From UBA2402 sp044371005 (GTDB taxonomy: Bacteria > Planctomycetota > Phycisphaerae > Phycisphaerales > UBA1924), in assembly GCA_044371005.1 (NCBI GenBank), contig JBILUL010000132.1, forward strand, positions 1 to 13,626: a DNA stretch of 13,626 nt. The letters run 5' to 3'. Below, piece after piece: positions 1 through 7,202 of this stretch. Both the position numbers and the translations under genes were made by a program. Position 1 is the stretch's first letter. Each line of letters begins with the position of its first letter. The notes under the pieces were generated by a model. It did no database searches. It had not been told where the DNA came from and was given only the letters and a program-made list of their open reading frames with translations.

Positions 1-481
1 GCAGGGTCACGACCAGCCGACTGCTCACCATCTGCGGCGACATTCCAGCCATCGGGTAGTGCGTGCAGAGCGCTTCGCCCAGAGCGTGCGGCTCGGCGAG
101 CACGAACTGACACGCGTGCCCCAACCGCCACCCGGCGAACTTGATGGCTCGCACAAGGTGCTCCTGGGTCGTGCAGGCAATCATGTCGTCCCCCTGCATC
201 TCGATGGGCAGCATGCAGAACTGCCAGGCCTGGCGACGGTTGATCATGTCGAGCACCCGCTGACTGATCTCCTTCTCGCGAGGATCGATGTGCGGCGCAA
301 TCTCGGCATACTGCTCCGCCCACGCGGCTTCCACCGCCTGCGGTGAGACACCGAACATCTCCTCGGCAATCGCGCCGAACGGTCCGCCCCGGGTGCGCTG
401 AGCCTCAAGCACCGCATCCCGCTGCGCGCTGGTCAGCACATTGTTCCGCACCAGCAGTTCACCCAAATGAAGCGTTCGCAT
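1..481 (-). CDS. MshEN/T2SSE N-terminal domain protein (partial, C-terminus outside window)
   Basis: A minus-strand frame opens at ATG 479-481 and stays open to the window edge, giving 160 visible residues. The protein begins MRTLHLGELLVRNNVLTSAQ, the typical opening of the MshEN/GspE N-terminal domain (helical 'LGELLV..GVLT..Q...AL..Q'). A second half follows (from about residue 85) with the 'LPIE..GDDMIACTTQEHLVRAIKF' style of the paired alpha/beta subdomain, ending near a CTHYP motif. In known proteins this domain sits at the N-terminus of type II secretion and type IV pilus assembly ATPases, and in some it binds c-di-GMP; it also occurs alone in planctomycetes. Walker motifs would lie beyond the edge, so I cannot tell whether this is a full ATPase or a stand-alone domain. 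The start is supported by AAGGAG at 492-497, nine bases upstream of the ATG. Confidence 0.8.
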   Translation of the reverse strand, partial: MRTLHLGELLVRNNVLTSAQRDAVLEAQRTRGGPFGAIAEEMFGVSPQAVEAAWAEQYAEIAPHIDPREKEISQRVLDMINRRQAWQFCMLPIEMQGDDMIACTTQEHLVRAIKFAGWRLGHACQFVLAEPHALGEALCTHYPMAGMSPQMVSSRLVVTL

Positions 482-851
482 TGGTTCCACACTCCTTGTC
501 AACGCCCCCAGGCACGCACCCGGTGACGTTCCGCAGATGGATCGACCTCAACAGGGGATGTGCTGTTGCAGTGCTCCTGCCAAATCGACGGATTGACGTC
601 CACGACGCGGCGTGCGCACGCAGCATCGCCTGCTCCGAGGCCAAACACCTCGAATCTGCGGATAACCAAGTTCAGACGTTGTCAAACCCCGCCGCGAAAC
701 GGAGGGCACGCCCCCGCCCGAGAATACACCGCGGCGGGCAGCCCAAACCGCCCGCTCGCATGTTTGCGGACGCGCCGATCTCGCGGAACCGCCCCACTGC
801 GCCCCATCAAGTCACCATCGCATGAACGCGTCACACGGACGTCAGCGTCTC
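482..851. other. Intergenic spacer, 370 bp, no gene seen
   Basis: This stretch lies between the stop of the nuclease gene (852) and the start of the MshEN-domain gene (481), both on the minus strand. Frames that cross it carry no recognisable domain and read as arginine/proline-rich shadows of GC-rich DNA. It holds one minus-strand TTGACA (680-685), a possible -35 for the MshEN gene, but the best -10 at 15 bp spacing (TATCCG, 659-664) is poor. An inverted repeat GCGGGC/GCCCGC (734-739 and 750-755, ten-base loop) could act as a terminator for the nuclease gene, about 100 bp past its stop, without a U-tract. Confidence 0.6.
492..497 (-). promoter_or_regulatory. Shine-Dalgarno site AAGGAG
   Basis: Minus-strand AAGGAG lies nine to ten bases before the ATG at 481 and fixes the start of the MshEN-domain gene. 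It is one of only three clear SD sites in the window; most other starts lack one. Confidence 0.7.
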
Positions 852-1847
852 TCAGCCGCCAAATCCATCGTACTTCTTGAAGTCGGCGACGTCGGAATCA
901 GAGGCCTCCGCGGCTTCCCACGCCGCCTGCGTCAGCCCGGCAAGCATCATCGCGGCATCGGCCAGACGCTGATTGATGAACTCCTTGCCCGGATCCTTGG
1001 CCAGATCGCCGGTCTTCTTGAGCTCATAGAGGGGCTCGACCTGCGAGAACGAGCGCTCAATGTACACCAGGACGTCATTCCACGGGTCCCGACGGTCAAC
1101 CTTCGCAAGACCGCGGCAGGCTGGCCGGACCGACGCCGCGTCGATGCGATGCAGACGAATCACCCCGCCATCGATCTCCGAGTGGAATCCACGATCGGTG
1201 GTGTACCCCTTGGGGTTGTCGCCCACCCAGCCATGATGATGCTTGGTGGTGTGCAGGGGCTGGGCCGCATCGCCGACAAAGTGCGAAAGAATGCCAAGCT
1301 GAACGGTGGCATCGGCTCGCGCCTGCTCCAGTTGATGCTGGCGAGCCGGGTCGTTGATCTTCTCAAGAGCGCGGATCACCTTGAAGCTCGACTGCAGCTT
1401 TCCGTAGTTTTCCAGCACGGCAAAGGGCAGGAATCCGGGCCACTCCTGGGTCTTGTCGGTATCGCGTGCGGGGTTCACCGGCTTGGGAGGCAGCTTCCAC
1501 CCCTTCTGCACCCGGATCTCAAGCAGCTGCTTCACGAACTCGATGCGCAGCGGCGCAATGTCGTGGAACTTGAGTTCGTAGGGCTCCAGGTCCTCAAGAT
1601 CAAAGTAGTGATCGGGGTTGTTGGCGTGCTGGAGTTGATTGACCTTGACGCCTCTCCAGCGATCGGGAACGGTGGCCTGATCAGCAACACGCACGCTGAT
1701 GGCAGGGTCCTTGAGCCACACCGGCCCTTGCGGAGAGAGTTGCTCGATGGCGAGCGTCGTGATCAACCGGTGTCCGGAAGCATCCCACGCCAGAGCCGTC
1801 GTCGACGCGAGGGCGGAACAAAGAACGGCCAGTGTTTTGAGCTTCAT
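852..1847 (-). CDS. Exported S1/P1-type zinc-dependent nuclease
   Basis: A 331-residue protein with an obvious signal peptide (MKLKTLAVLCSALASTTALA) whose predicted cleavage exposes Trp21 as the mature N-terminus. S1/P1 nucleases use that N-terminal Trp as a zinc ligand. The family's zinc ligands appear with correct spacing: W21 and H26 (WDASGH), an Asp around 56-62, H80 (HYFDL), H189/D193/H199 (HFVGDAAQPLH) and H222/D226 (FHSEID). The family is a three-zinc phosphodiesterase acting on single-stranded nucleic acids, and related members act as phospholipase C; the protein should be periplasmic or secreted. The frame extends upstream to 1973, but the signal peptide begins at Met 1847, so that start is used. 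No strong SD is visible. It is third in the minus-strand set, 115 bp after the methyltransferase. Nuclease rather than phospholipase is inferred. Confidence 0.85.
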   Translation of the reverse strand: MKLKTLAVLCSALASTTALAWDASGHRLITTLAIEQLSPQGPVWLKDPAISVRVADQATVPDRWRGVKVNQLQHANNPDHYFDLEDLEPYELKFHDIAPLRIEFVKQLLEIRVQKGWKLPPKPVNPARDTDKTQEWPGFLPFAVLENYGKLQSSFKVIRALEKINDPARQHQLEQARADATVQLGILSHFVGDAAQPLHTTKHHHGWVGDNPKGYTTDRGFHSEIDGGVIRLHRIDAASVRPACRGLAKVDRRDPWNDVLVYIERSFSQVEPLYELKKTGDLAKDPGKEFINQRLADAAMMLAGLTQAAWEAAEASDSDVADFKKYDGFGG

Positions 1848-1946
1848 GATTCGATCCAGACCCGGCGACACACATGCGAAACTCCGGGGCGGCGCTGGCC
1901 CCGCGAATCGCCCGACAGCTTCGACGCATCCGACCGCATCCGGTGC

Positions 1947-1960
1947 CCGGCGCGTGCCGG
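1947..1960 (-). terminator. Short stem-tetraloop hairpin just past the methyltransferase stop
   Basis: CCGGC-GCGT-GCCGG is a perfect 5 bp stem with a four-base loop, two bases beyond the stop codon (1963-1965) of the minus-strand methyltransferase gene. No U-tract follows, so termination is uncertain; it may instead stabilise the mRNA 3' end or attenuate read-through into the nuclease gene. Confidence 0.3.
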
Positions 1961-1962
1961 CT

Positions 1963-2622
1963 TCACTTGACACAGCGATACACGAATGCCGGAGGCAGGT
2001 TCATGATCACGCTCTTGCTCTTCTTGACGTTGGAGAAGTACCGGGGCAGCGTTCGGGCAAATCGCCGGCCCGCAGGCAGCAGAAGCCCGAAGTTGTATGC
2101 AAAGGTCACCATCTGACCGCCGGGCCGAAGCACACGCAACGCGGCATCCAGGATGGCACTCTGCAGCCCCTCGCTGAACGAGGCCCAGGGCAGGCCGCTG
2201 ATCACCGCATCGACGCTTCCCTCAGCGGGCCATCCCTCTTCCTTGCAGTAGTCACCCACCTTCGCGGCACTTCCCTCATGCAGGTGGACGCCGGGGAACT
2301 TGGCACGGAAGACCGTACACATCTGAGGGTTGGCCTCAATCGCGAAGAAATTGGTGGTAGGGCGAAGGCGGGGGAGGATGAGCGAGGTCACATTGCCCGG
2401 GCCGGGGCCGAACTCAACCAGCGACTTGCTGTTCTGGAAATCGATGGTTTCGAGCATCCGCGACGCCAGCGCCGTACTGCTGGGCGCAACGGCACCGATC
2501 TGGGTCGGTGACCGCAGATACTGCCGGATATAGAGCATCGCCCCACCGGAACGGTGGCGGTGTGTGTCGTGAGAGGAACCCGCCGCGGTTGGTGAACTGG
2601 TTGGAGCCATATTCCTGCTCAT
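1963..2622 (-). CDS. Class I SAM-dependent methyltransferase, PmtA/KsgA-like
   Basis: A 219-residue Rossmann methyltransferase. Visible motifs are motif I VEFGPGPGN (69-77), which binds the SAM methionine and ribose, an acidic motif II residue in AIEANPQ (Glu96), and motif IV ISGLPW (141-146). The section YIRQYLRSPTQIGAVAPSS before motif I is typical of phospholipid N-methyltransferases (PmtA) and their rRNA adenine dimethylase-like relatives. The substrate could be phosphatidylethanolamine or an RNA base; the SGLPW motif favours the PmtA side. The start is uncertain: ATG at 2622 lies six bases after the helicase stop, while ATG 2610 and ATG 2538 (MLYIRQ) are alternatives. The first 28 residues are low-complexity Ser/His/Gly, so 2538, preceded by GGTGGGG, may be the true start. 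Close spacing to the helicase implies cotranscription. Confidence 0.8.
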   Translation of the reverse strand: MSRNMAPTSSPTAAGSSHDTHRHRSGGAMLYIRQYLRSPTQIGAVAPSSTALASRMLETIDFQNSKSLVEFGPGPGNVTSLILPRLRPTTNFFAIEANPQMCTVFRAKFPGVHLHEGSAAKVGDYCKEEGWPAEGSVDAVISGLPWASFSEGLQSAILDAALRVLRPGGQMVTFAYNFGLLLPAGRRFARTLPRYFSNVKKSKSVIMNLPPAFVYRCVK

Positions 2623-2628
2623 TGGAGG

Positions 2629-5600
2629 TTATCGCCGAGGTCTTTCACCCGGGCCGCTCGCCACGTCTTGTGCGGCTTTCACGACCTGAGCCCAGGCTTG
2701 CTCCAGCCTGGAAGCGGGTACTGTACCGCCGCCTAAGTCCGGGACAAACAAGGCCAAACGCAAATCTTCAAGCAGCCATCGGTAGGTCTGGACCTCCGGA
2801 GGGAGGATTCCTGGCCTCTGGGCCCATTCACCGGCATCGGCATTGACCGTCGGAGCCGCACGCCGCGAGGGTGGCAGGGCAGCCTTGCCCTTCTGACCGC
2901 TGGAGGCCACAATCGCCCGATCTGCGTCATCCGAGGCCCCTGCAGCCGCTCCAGCCGCTTCCAGGGCAAGCCGTTCCTGGGTCATCGCAGAGGCCACCCA
3001 GCCCGTGAACCGCTTCCAGTGCGGAGCCATCTCCGTCAACGCCTTGGATTCCACCCCGCTCCCATCCTCCCGGAGCCGGAAGAGCCGCTCACGGATCCCC
3101 TCCACAATTCTCGGGTAGTCGCGAAGGTGCTCCCAGGTGACCAGTTTCAGGAAGCCCTTGGGCATCAGATATGCCGCCTGCTCCCGCATATCCGCCACAC
3201 TCGCAGCCCACAGCCGCGGCGTTCCACCCGCAAATCGTCCCGCCACCTTGAATCGCGCCTCCAGAACCCGCGCAATCGCCGCCCCAACCTCGATCACCGC
3301 CTGCCCCAGCCGCCCCCACTGCTCGTCCCGCCTCGCCTCGAACGCCGCCGGATCGCGGACCGGCGCCTGATTGAACATGAAGACCCGCTCGCAGGCAATG
3401 CAGCAGATCGCGTCGCGGAGCTCAGATTCACTCCCCAGCGAAGCGAAGAACCGAACCATCTCGTCCCACCTGGGAAGCGAGCGGATGCGAGAATCAAGCT
3501 CCGATTCACACGCAAGCGCAAAGAGCCGCCTGATCCCCAGATACGTATTCGCCGCGGCTTCGCCCGGCCGCTCTCCCAGCGTCAGCGAGACAGTCTCGCC
3601 CCGATCAATCAGCGACGGGAAACTCCGCACGCCATCAAGCTCAATCGAATCCTGGAGTTGACCAAACGACCACGATGTGAGCCCCTCCTGACGATACTTG
3701 GAACGTGCCGCGGCGGCCCTCGCCCGCTCAAGCCTCGCCGCCAGACGCGTGCGAAGCTCCGGAAGATCACGCCCCTGCGCCAGCGAACGCCCTGAATGAT
3801 CAACGATGTCGAACCTCATCCGCAGGTGATCATTGAGATTCGCAGCCAGGAAGCTCTTGGGCTCAACATCCTGCCCGTAGAGAACCTGCATCGCTTCAGA
3901 GAGTGCGACGGCAAGCGAGCCCTCACCGAAGTTGAGCACCGCCGCGGCATCGGCCGCGACCTTGGCGGCATCGCCACCCGCCGCAGCTTCGATCGCCGCT
4001 CGGACACCCTTGGGCAGTGCCTTGACCAACGCCGCGATCAGATCGGGCAGAAATCCGGGAACCAGCCATTCACACCGCGCCGCATCGAGTTCTTCAAGTT
4101 CGAGCAGCGGAATGACCAGCGTGAGACCATCGTCGTCCTTGCCCGGCGAGAAGGCATACTCGAGCTTTGCAATCAGGTCGCCGGCGACAAGTTCATCGGG
4201 AAAATCGCCGCTGGCAAGCCGCGGCAGATGCTCGGGCCTGATGAAATCCTGTTCACTGAGAAAGAGACACCGCTGATCGCCCTTGAGCGTTGCAAGGAAC
4301 TGATCAAATGACTCCCGCCCCACCACGCCCGCAGGCAGGCGCTTCTCAAAGAACGCGGCGAGTTCACTCTCATCGCGCAGCACATCGTGCCGCCGGATCT
4401 TGGCGACTGCATCCTGAGCCTTCTGCAACGCCAGCGCATTGTGGCCACGAAAGGGAGCTTCGCCCCGATAGTCACCCCGAATGAGTGCATGTGCGATGAA
4501 GACCGCACGCGATTGAACGGGATCGTGCGTGCACAGTCGAACTTTTCGACGCGGCACGATCACCGCGCCCGCAAGAGTGGCACGCTCCCATGCCGCGGCG
4601 TCGCCCAGATCCTTGTCAAAGTGCGGATCACTCACCGTCCGCGTCATCACATGCGCGGCGAGTTCCTCGACCCACTCGGTCTCGATCTTGGCGCAGGTCC
4701 TCGCATAGAGGCGAGTAGTCTGGACCAGTTCTGCCGCCATCAGCCAGCGAGGACCCTTCTTGAAGAGCACCGAACCGGGAAAGATGCTGGCGCGGTTGCC
4801 GCGGCTGCCTCGGTAGACGGTCTCGCCCGCGACTTCATCACGACAGCACAGGTTCGAAAGAAGGCCCGTGAGCAGGGCGCGGTGGATGCTGTCGTAGAGA
4901 TGCTTGCCGGACTTGGAGACCAGCGGCGACTGGTCGTCATCATCGCGATCCCGGGCCATGTCGCGCAGCTGCCGCCAGGTCTCGGTCCACTCCCGCATGC
5001 GATTGAAGGAGAGGAATCGCTCGCGGCACCACTGAAACAGCGGCCCGTGGGTGAGCGTCTCCGAGGCGTGCTGAAACTGGTCCCAGATGTTGAGCAGGAC
5101 CATGAAATCCGAATGCTCGTGGTAGAAGGAGAGGTGTGCGATGTCGGCATCGCGCTGGCGGCTCATGGGCCGTTCGCGAGGGTCCTGAATGGAGAGGGCG
5201 GAGGCCAGGACGAGGACTTCCTCAAGGCACGGATTGCCGCGGGCTTCTTCCTCCTCCGAAGCGATGATCATGCGACCGACGCGCGGGTCTACAGGAAGAC
5301 GGGCAAGTCGCTGGCCGATGGGGGTGAGTTCACCGGTGGCATCGGGAGCGGTGAGGGCGCCAAGCTCATGGAGCGTGGCATACCCATCAGCGATCATCGC
5401 CGGTTCGGGCCGCTCAAGGAAAGGGAACTCATCGATGGGCCCCAGATTCAGGCCCTTCATCGTGAGAATCACGCTCGCCAGATTCGTCCGCAGAATCTCG
5501 GGCGTCGTGAACTTCGGCCAGGATTCAAACTGCTCCTTGCCGTAGAGGCGGATGCAGATGCCCGCGGCGACACGACCGCAGCGGCCCGACCGCTGCTGCG

Positions 5601-6648
5601 CAGAAGCCTGCGAAATCGCGGCAATCGGAAGCCGCTGGACGCGAGTGCGCGGGTCGTATCGGCTCTGTCGCGAAAGGCCCGTATCAACGACGTACCGGAT
5701 GCCCGGGACCGTCAGCGAGGTTTCCGCAACGTTGGTCGCGAGAATCACGCGGCGACGTTCGCCGGTACGGAAGATCCGGTCCTGCTCGGAGTTTGAAAGC
5801 CTCGAGTAGAGCGGGAGGATGTCCAGATCAGCCTTGGGAAGCCCGCGGCGAAGTGCCGTCGCGGCGTTGCGGATTTCCCGTTCACCAGGGAGGAAGACCA
5901 GAATGTCGCCTTCGGGAAGCCGCGGCGAGAGCAGCTCGCCCACGGCATCAACGACGGCCCGATCCTCGACTTCCTCAAAGTCGTCGCCATCATCGCCCAC
6001 CGGGCTGTATCGCACGTCGACGGGGTAGGTCCGGCCTGAGACTTCGAGGACGGGAGCGACGGATGGGCCACCAAAGTGATCGCTGAGTCGCTGAGGGTCG
6101 ATGGTGGCGGATGTGACGATGACCTTGAGATCGGGCCGACGGGGCAGGAGCTGCTTGAGATAGCCCAAGAGGAAGTCGATGTTGAGGGATCGCTCGTGGG
6201 CTTCGTCGATGATGATGGTGTCGTAGCGTGAGAGATCGCGATCGCCCTGGGTCTCGGCCAGCAGGATGCCATCGGTCATCAGCTTGATGCATGTCTGTGC
6301 GCTGGTCTGGTCGCCGAAGCGGACTTTGAAGCCGACGGCGGATCCCAGGGGCACGTTGAGTTCATCGGCGATGCGCTGGGCGACGCTGCGGGCGGCGAGA
6401 CGGCGGGGCTGGGTGTGACCGATGAGGCCCCGCGTGCCCCGGCCAAGGGCCAGGCAGATCTGGGGGAGCTGGGTGGTCTTGCCCGAGCCGGTTTCGCCGC
6501 AGATGATGCAAACCTGATGCTCGCGGATGACCCGTGCGATCTCCTCGCGACGGTGAAGGATGGGAAGGTTCTGCGAGAACGAGGGTGTTGGAACGCGTCG
6601 TGCCGGTCCCTGGTCGTTGCCGCCGCGGTCTTTGGGGTCGTGTGCCAT
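2629..6648 (-). CDS. hrpA: HrpA-like DEAH-box ATP-dependent RNA helicase
   Basis: A 1339-residue protein close in length to E. coli HrpA (about 1300). RecA domain 1 carries Walker A GETGSGKT (51-58), DEAH (148-151) and SAT (180-182). RecA domain 2 carries NVAETSLTVPG (306-316) and the arginine-finger motif QQRSGRCGRV (351-360). A winged-helix/ratchet region with FPFLERPEPAMI follows, then the long HrpA-specific C-terminal half (DUF3418-type), recognisable near residue 830 by YAFSPGKDDDGLTLVIPL and WLVPGFLPDLIAALVKALPK. HrpA uses ATP to remodel RNA and, in E. coli, resolves stalled or collided ribosomes and affects mRNA processing. The frame stays open upstream to 7212 only because it runs through a non-coding tandem repeat; the ATG at 6648 fits where homologues begin. 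No clear SD is present. First gene of the minus-strand set. Confidence 0.93.
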   Translation of the reverse strand: MAHDPKDRGGNDQGPARRVPTPSFSQNLPILHRREEIARVIREHQVCIICGETGSGKTTQLPQICLALGRGTRGLIGHTQPRRLAARSVAQRIADELNVPLGSAVGFKVRFGDQTSAQTCIKLMTDGILLAETQGDRDLSRYDTIIIDEAHERSLNIDFLLGYLKQLLPRRPDLKVIVTSATIDPQRLSDHFGGPSVAPVLEVSGRTYPVDVRYSPVGDDGDDFEEVEDRAVVDAVGELLSPRLPEGDILVFLPGEREIRNAATALRRGLPKADLDILPLYSRLSNSEQDRIFRTGERRRVILATNVAETSLTVPGIRYVVDTGLSRQSRYDPRTRVQRLPIAAISQASAQQRSGRCGRVAAGICIRLYGKEQFESWPKFTTPEILRTNLASVILTMKGLNLGPIDEFPFLERPEPAMIADGYATLHELGALTAPDATGELTPIGQRLARLPVDPRVGRMIIASEEEEARGNPCLEEVLVLASALSIQDPRERPMSRQRDADIAHLSFYHEHSDFMVLLNIWDQFQHASETLTHGPLFQWCRERFLSFNRMREWTETWRQLRDMARDRDDDDQSPLVSKSGKHLYDSIHRALLTGLLSNLCCRDEVAGETVYRGSRGNRASIFPGSVLFKKGPRWLMAAELVQTTRLYARTCAKIETEWVEELAAHVMTRTVSDPHFDKDLGDAAAWERATLAGAVIVPRRKVRLCTHDPVQSRAVFIAHALIRGDYRGEAPFRGHNALALQKAQDAVAKIRRHDVLRDESELAAFFEKRLPAGVVGRESFDQFLATLKGDQRCLFLSEQDFIRPEHLPRLASGDFPDELVAGDLIAKLEYAFSPGKDDDGLTLVIPLLELEELDAARCEWLVPGFLPDLIAALVKALPKGVRAAIEAAAGGDAAKVAADAAAVLNFGEGSLAVALSEAMQVLYGQDVEPKSFLAANLNDHLRMRFDIVDHSGRSLAQGRDLPELRTRLAARLERARAAAARSKYRQEGLTSWSFGQLQDSIELDGVRSFPSLIDRGETVSLTLGERPGEAAANTYLGIRRLFALACESELDSRIRSLPRWDEMVRFFASLGSESELRDAICCIACERVFMFNQAPVRDPAAFEARRDEQWGRLGQAVIEVGAAIARVLEARFKVAGRFAGGTPRLWAASVADMREQAAYLMPKGFLKLVTWEHLRDYPRIVEGIRERLFRLREDGSGVESKALTEMAPHWKRFTGWVASAMTQERLALEAAGAAAGASDDADRAIVASSGQKGKAALPPSRRAAPTVNADAGEWAQRPGILPPEVQTYRWLLEDLRLALFVPDLGGGTVPASRLEQAWAQVVKAAQDVASGPGERPRR

Positions 6649-7202
6649 GAGGTAGGACGCGGAGTTTAGGGGTGCTCTTCCGCAGTGCCATCGCATTCTC
6701 CAAGTCCCCCTCCTCCCCGCGCTCGCACGGTCGATCGACGTTTCCACGTGGTACGAAATGGCAAGGTTCTGTCCAAACCGCCTATCCGCACGTGCCACCT
6801 CCGCACCCCCCCCCCACCTCCTCCCTCTGAAATCCTGAACTCTGAAATTTGCCTTTCCTTCTGCTTCCCGATCCCCCACCTCCTCCCTCTGAAATCCTGA
6901 ACTCTGAAATTTGCCTTTCCTTCTGCTTCCCGAACCCCCACCGCCTCCCTCTGAAATCTGAACTCTGAAATTTGCCTTTCCTTCTGCTTCCCGAACCCCC
7001 ACCTCCTCCCTCTGAAATCTGAACTCTGAAATTTGCCTTTCTTTCTGCTTCCCGAACCTCCACCCACTCCGCAAACGGTCTGCCTCGGAGCATGCGCTTG
7101 CTCTTCCGGCCCAGCCGGGCGCACGGGGCGTGCGATGGATACCGTGATGGCGGCGTGTCTGGAGCCCGCGCAGGGCAACAACGCCGCGGCGACGAGAAGT
7201 CC
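6649..7202. other. Divergent intergenic region, 554 bp, with tandem repeats
   Basis: The region separates the helicase (minus, ATG 6648) from the glycosyltransferase (plus, ATG 7203) and must hold both promoters. Next to the helicase a minus-strand TAAACT (6663-6668) is a possible -10, but no matching -35 is visible. Palindromes TCGATCGA (6731-6738), CCACGTGG (6744-6751) and GCACGTGC (6788-6795) cluster here and could be operators. The centre is filled by the 61-62 bp repeat array. No RNA gene or recognisable protein was seen; all long frames crossing it are repeat artefacts. Confidence 0.7.
6811..7056. repeat. Tandem repeat array, four copies of a 61-62 bp unit
   Basis: The four copies are 6811-6872, 6873-6934 (62 bp each) and 6935-6995, 6996-7056 (61 bp each; both lack one C in the first TCTGAAATC(C)TGAAC section). 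Copies differ by only a few point changes: CCGCCTCC for CCTCCTCC in copy 3, TTTCTTTC in copy 4, and CGAT for CGAA at the end of copy 1. Each unit has a C-run, a CCTCC pyrimidine tract, two TCTGAAAT elements and a TTTCCTTCTGCTTCCCGA tail, so the plus strand is strongly pyrimidine-rich. The unit length is not a multiple of three and no frame codes for a known domain, so this is non-coding DNA. It is not CRISPR: repeats abut without spacers. Confidence 0.95.

Noticed and set aside
659..685. Sigma-70 type promoter with perfect TTGACA for the MshEN-domain gene
   Set aside because: The only -10 candidate (TATCCG) is poor and the spacer is 15 bp; the site is nearly 180 bp from the start, so it is mentioned only as a possibility in the spacer entry.
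343..880. Plus-strand frames in the spacer between the nuclease and MshEN-domain genes
   Set aside because: They partly overlap the MshEN-domain gene in antisense and are Arg/Pro/Ser-rich with no domain or SD.
822..1970. Long plus-strand frame of 382 codons antisense to the nuclease gene
   Set aside because: It mirrors a gene with a full set of zinc ligands and a signal peptide. The antisense translation has no recognisable domain and is a GC-rich shadow.
4387..5796. Plus-strand frame of 469 codons inside the helicase gene
   Set aside because: It is antisense to the conserved helicase core and shows no domain of its own; codon-position GC bias of the real gene explains its length.
6811..7056. 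CRISPR array
   Set aside because: The 61-62 bp units abut directly with no unique spacers, and there are no cas genes nearby.
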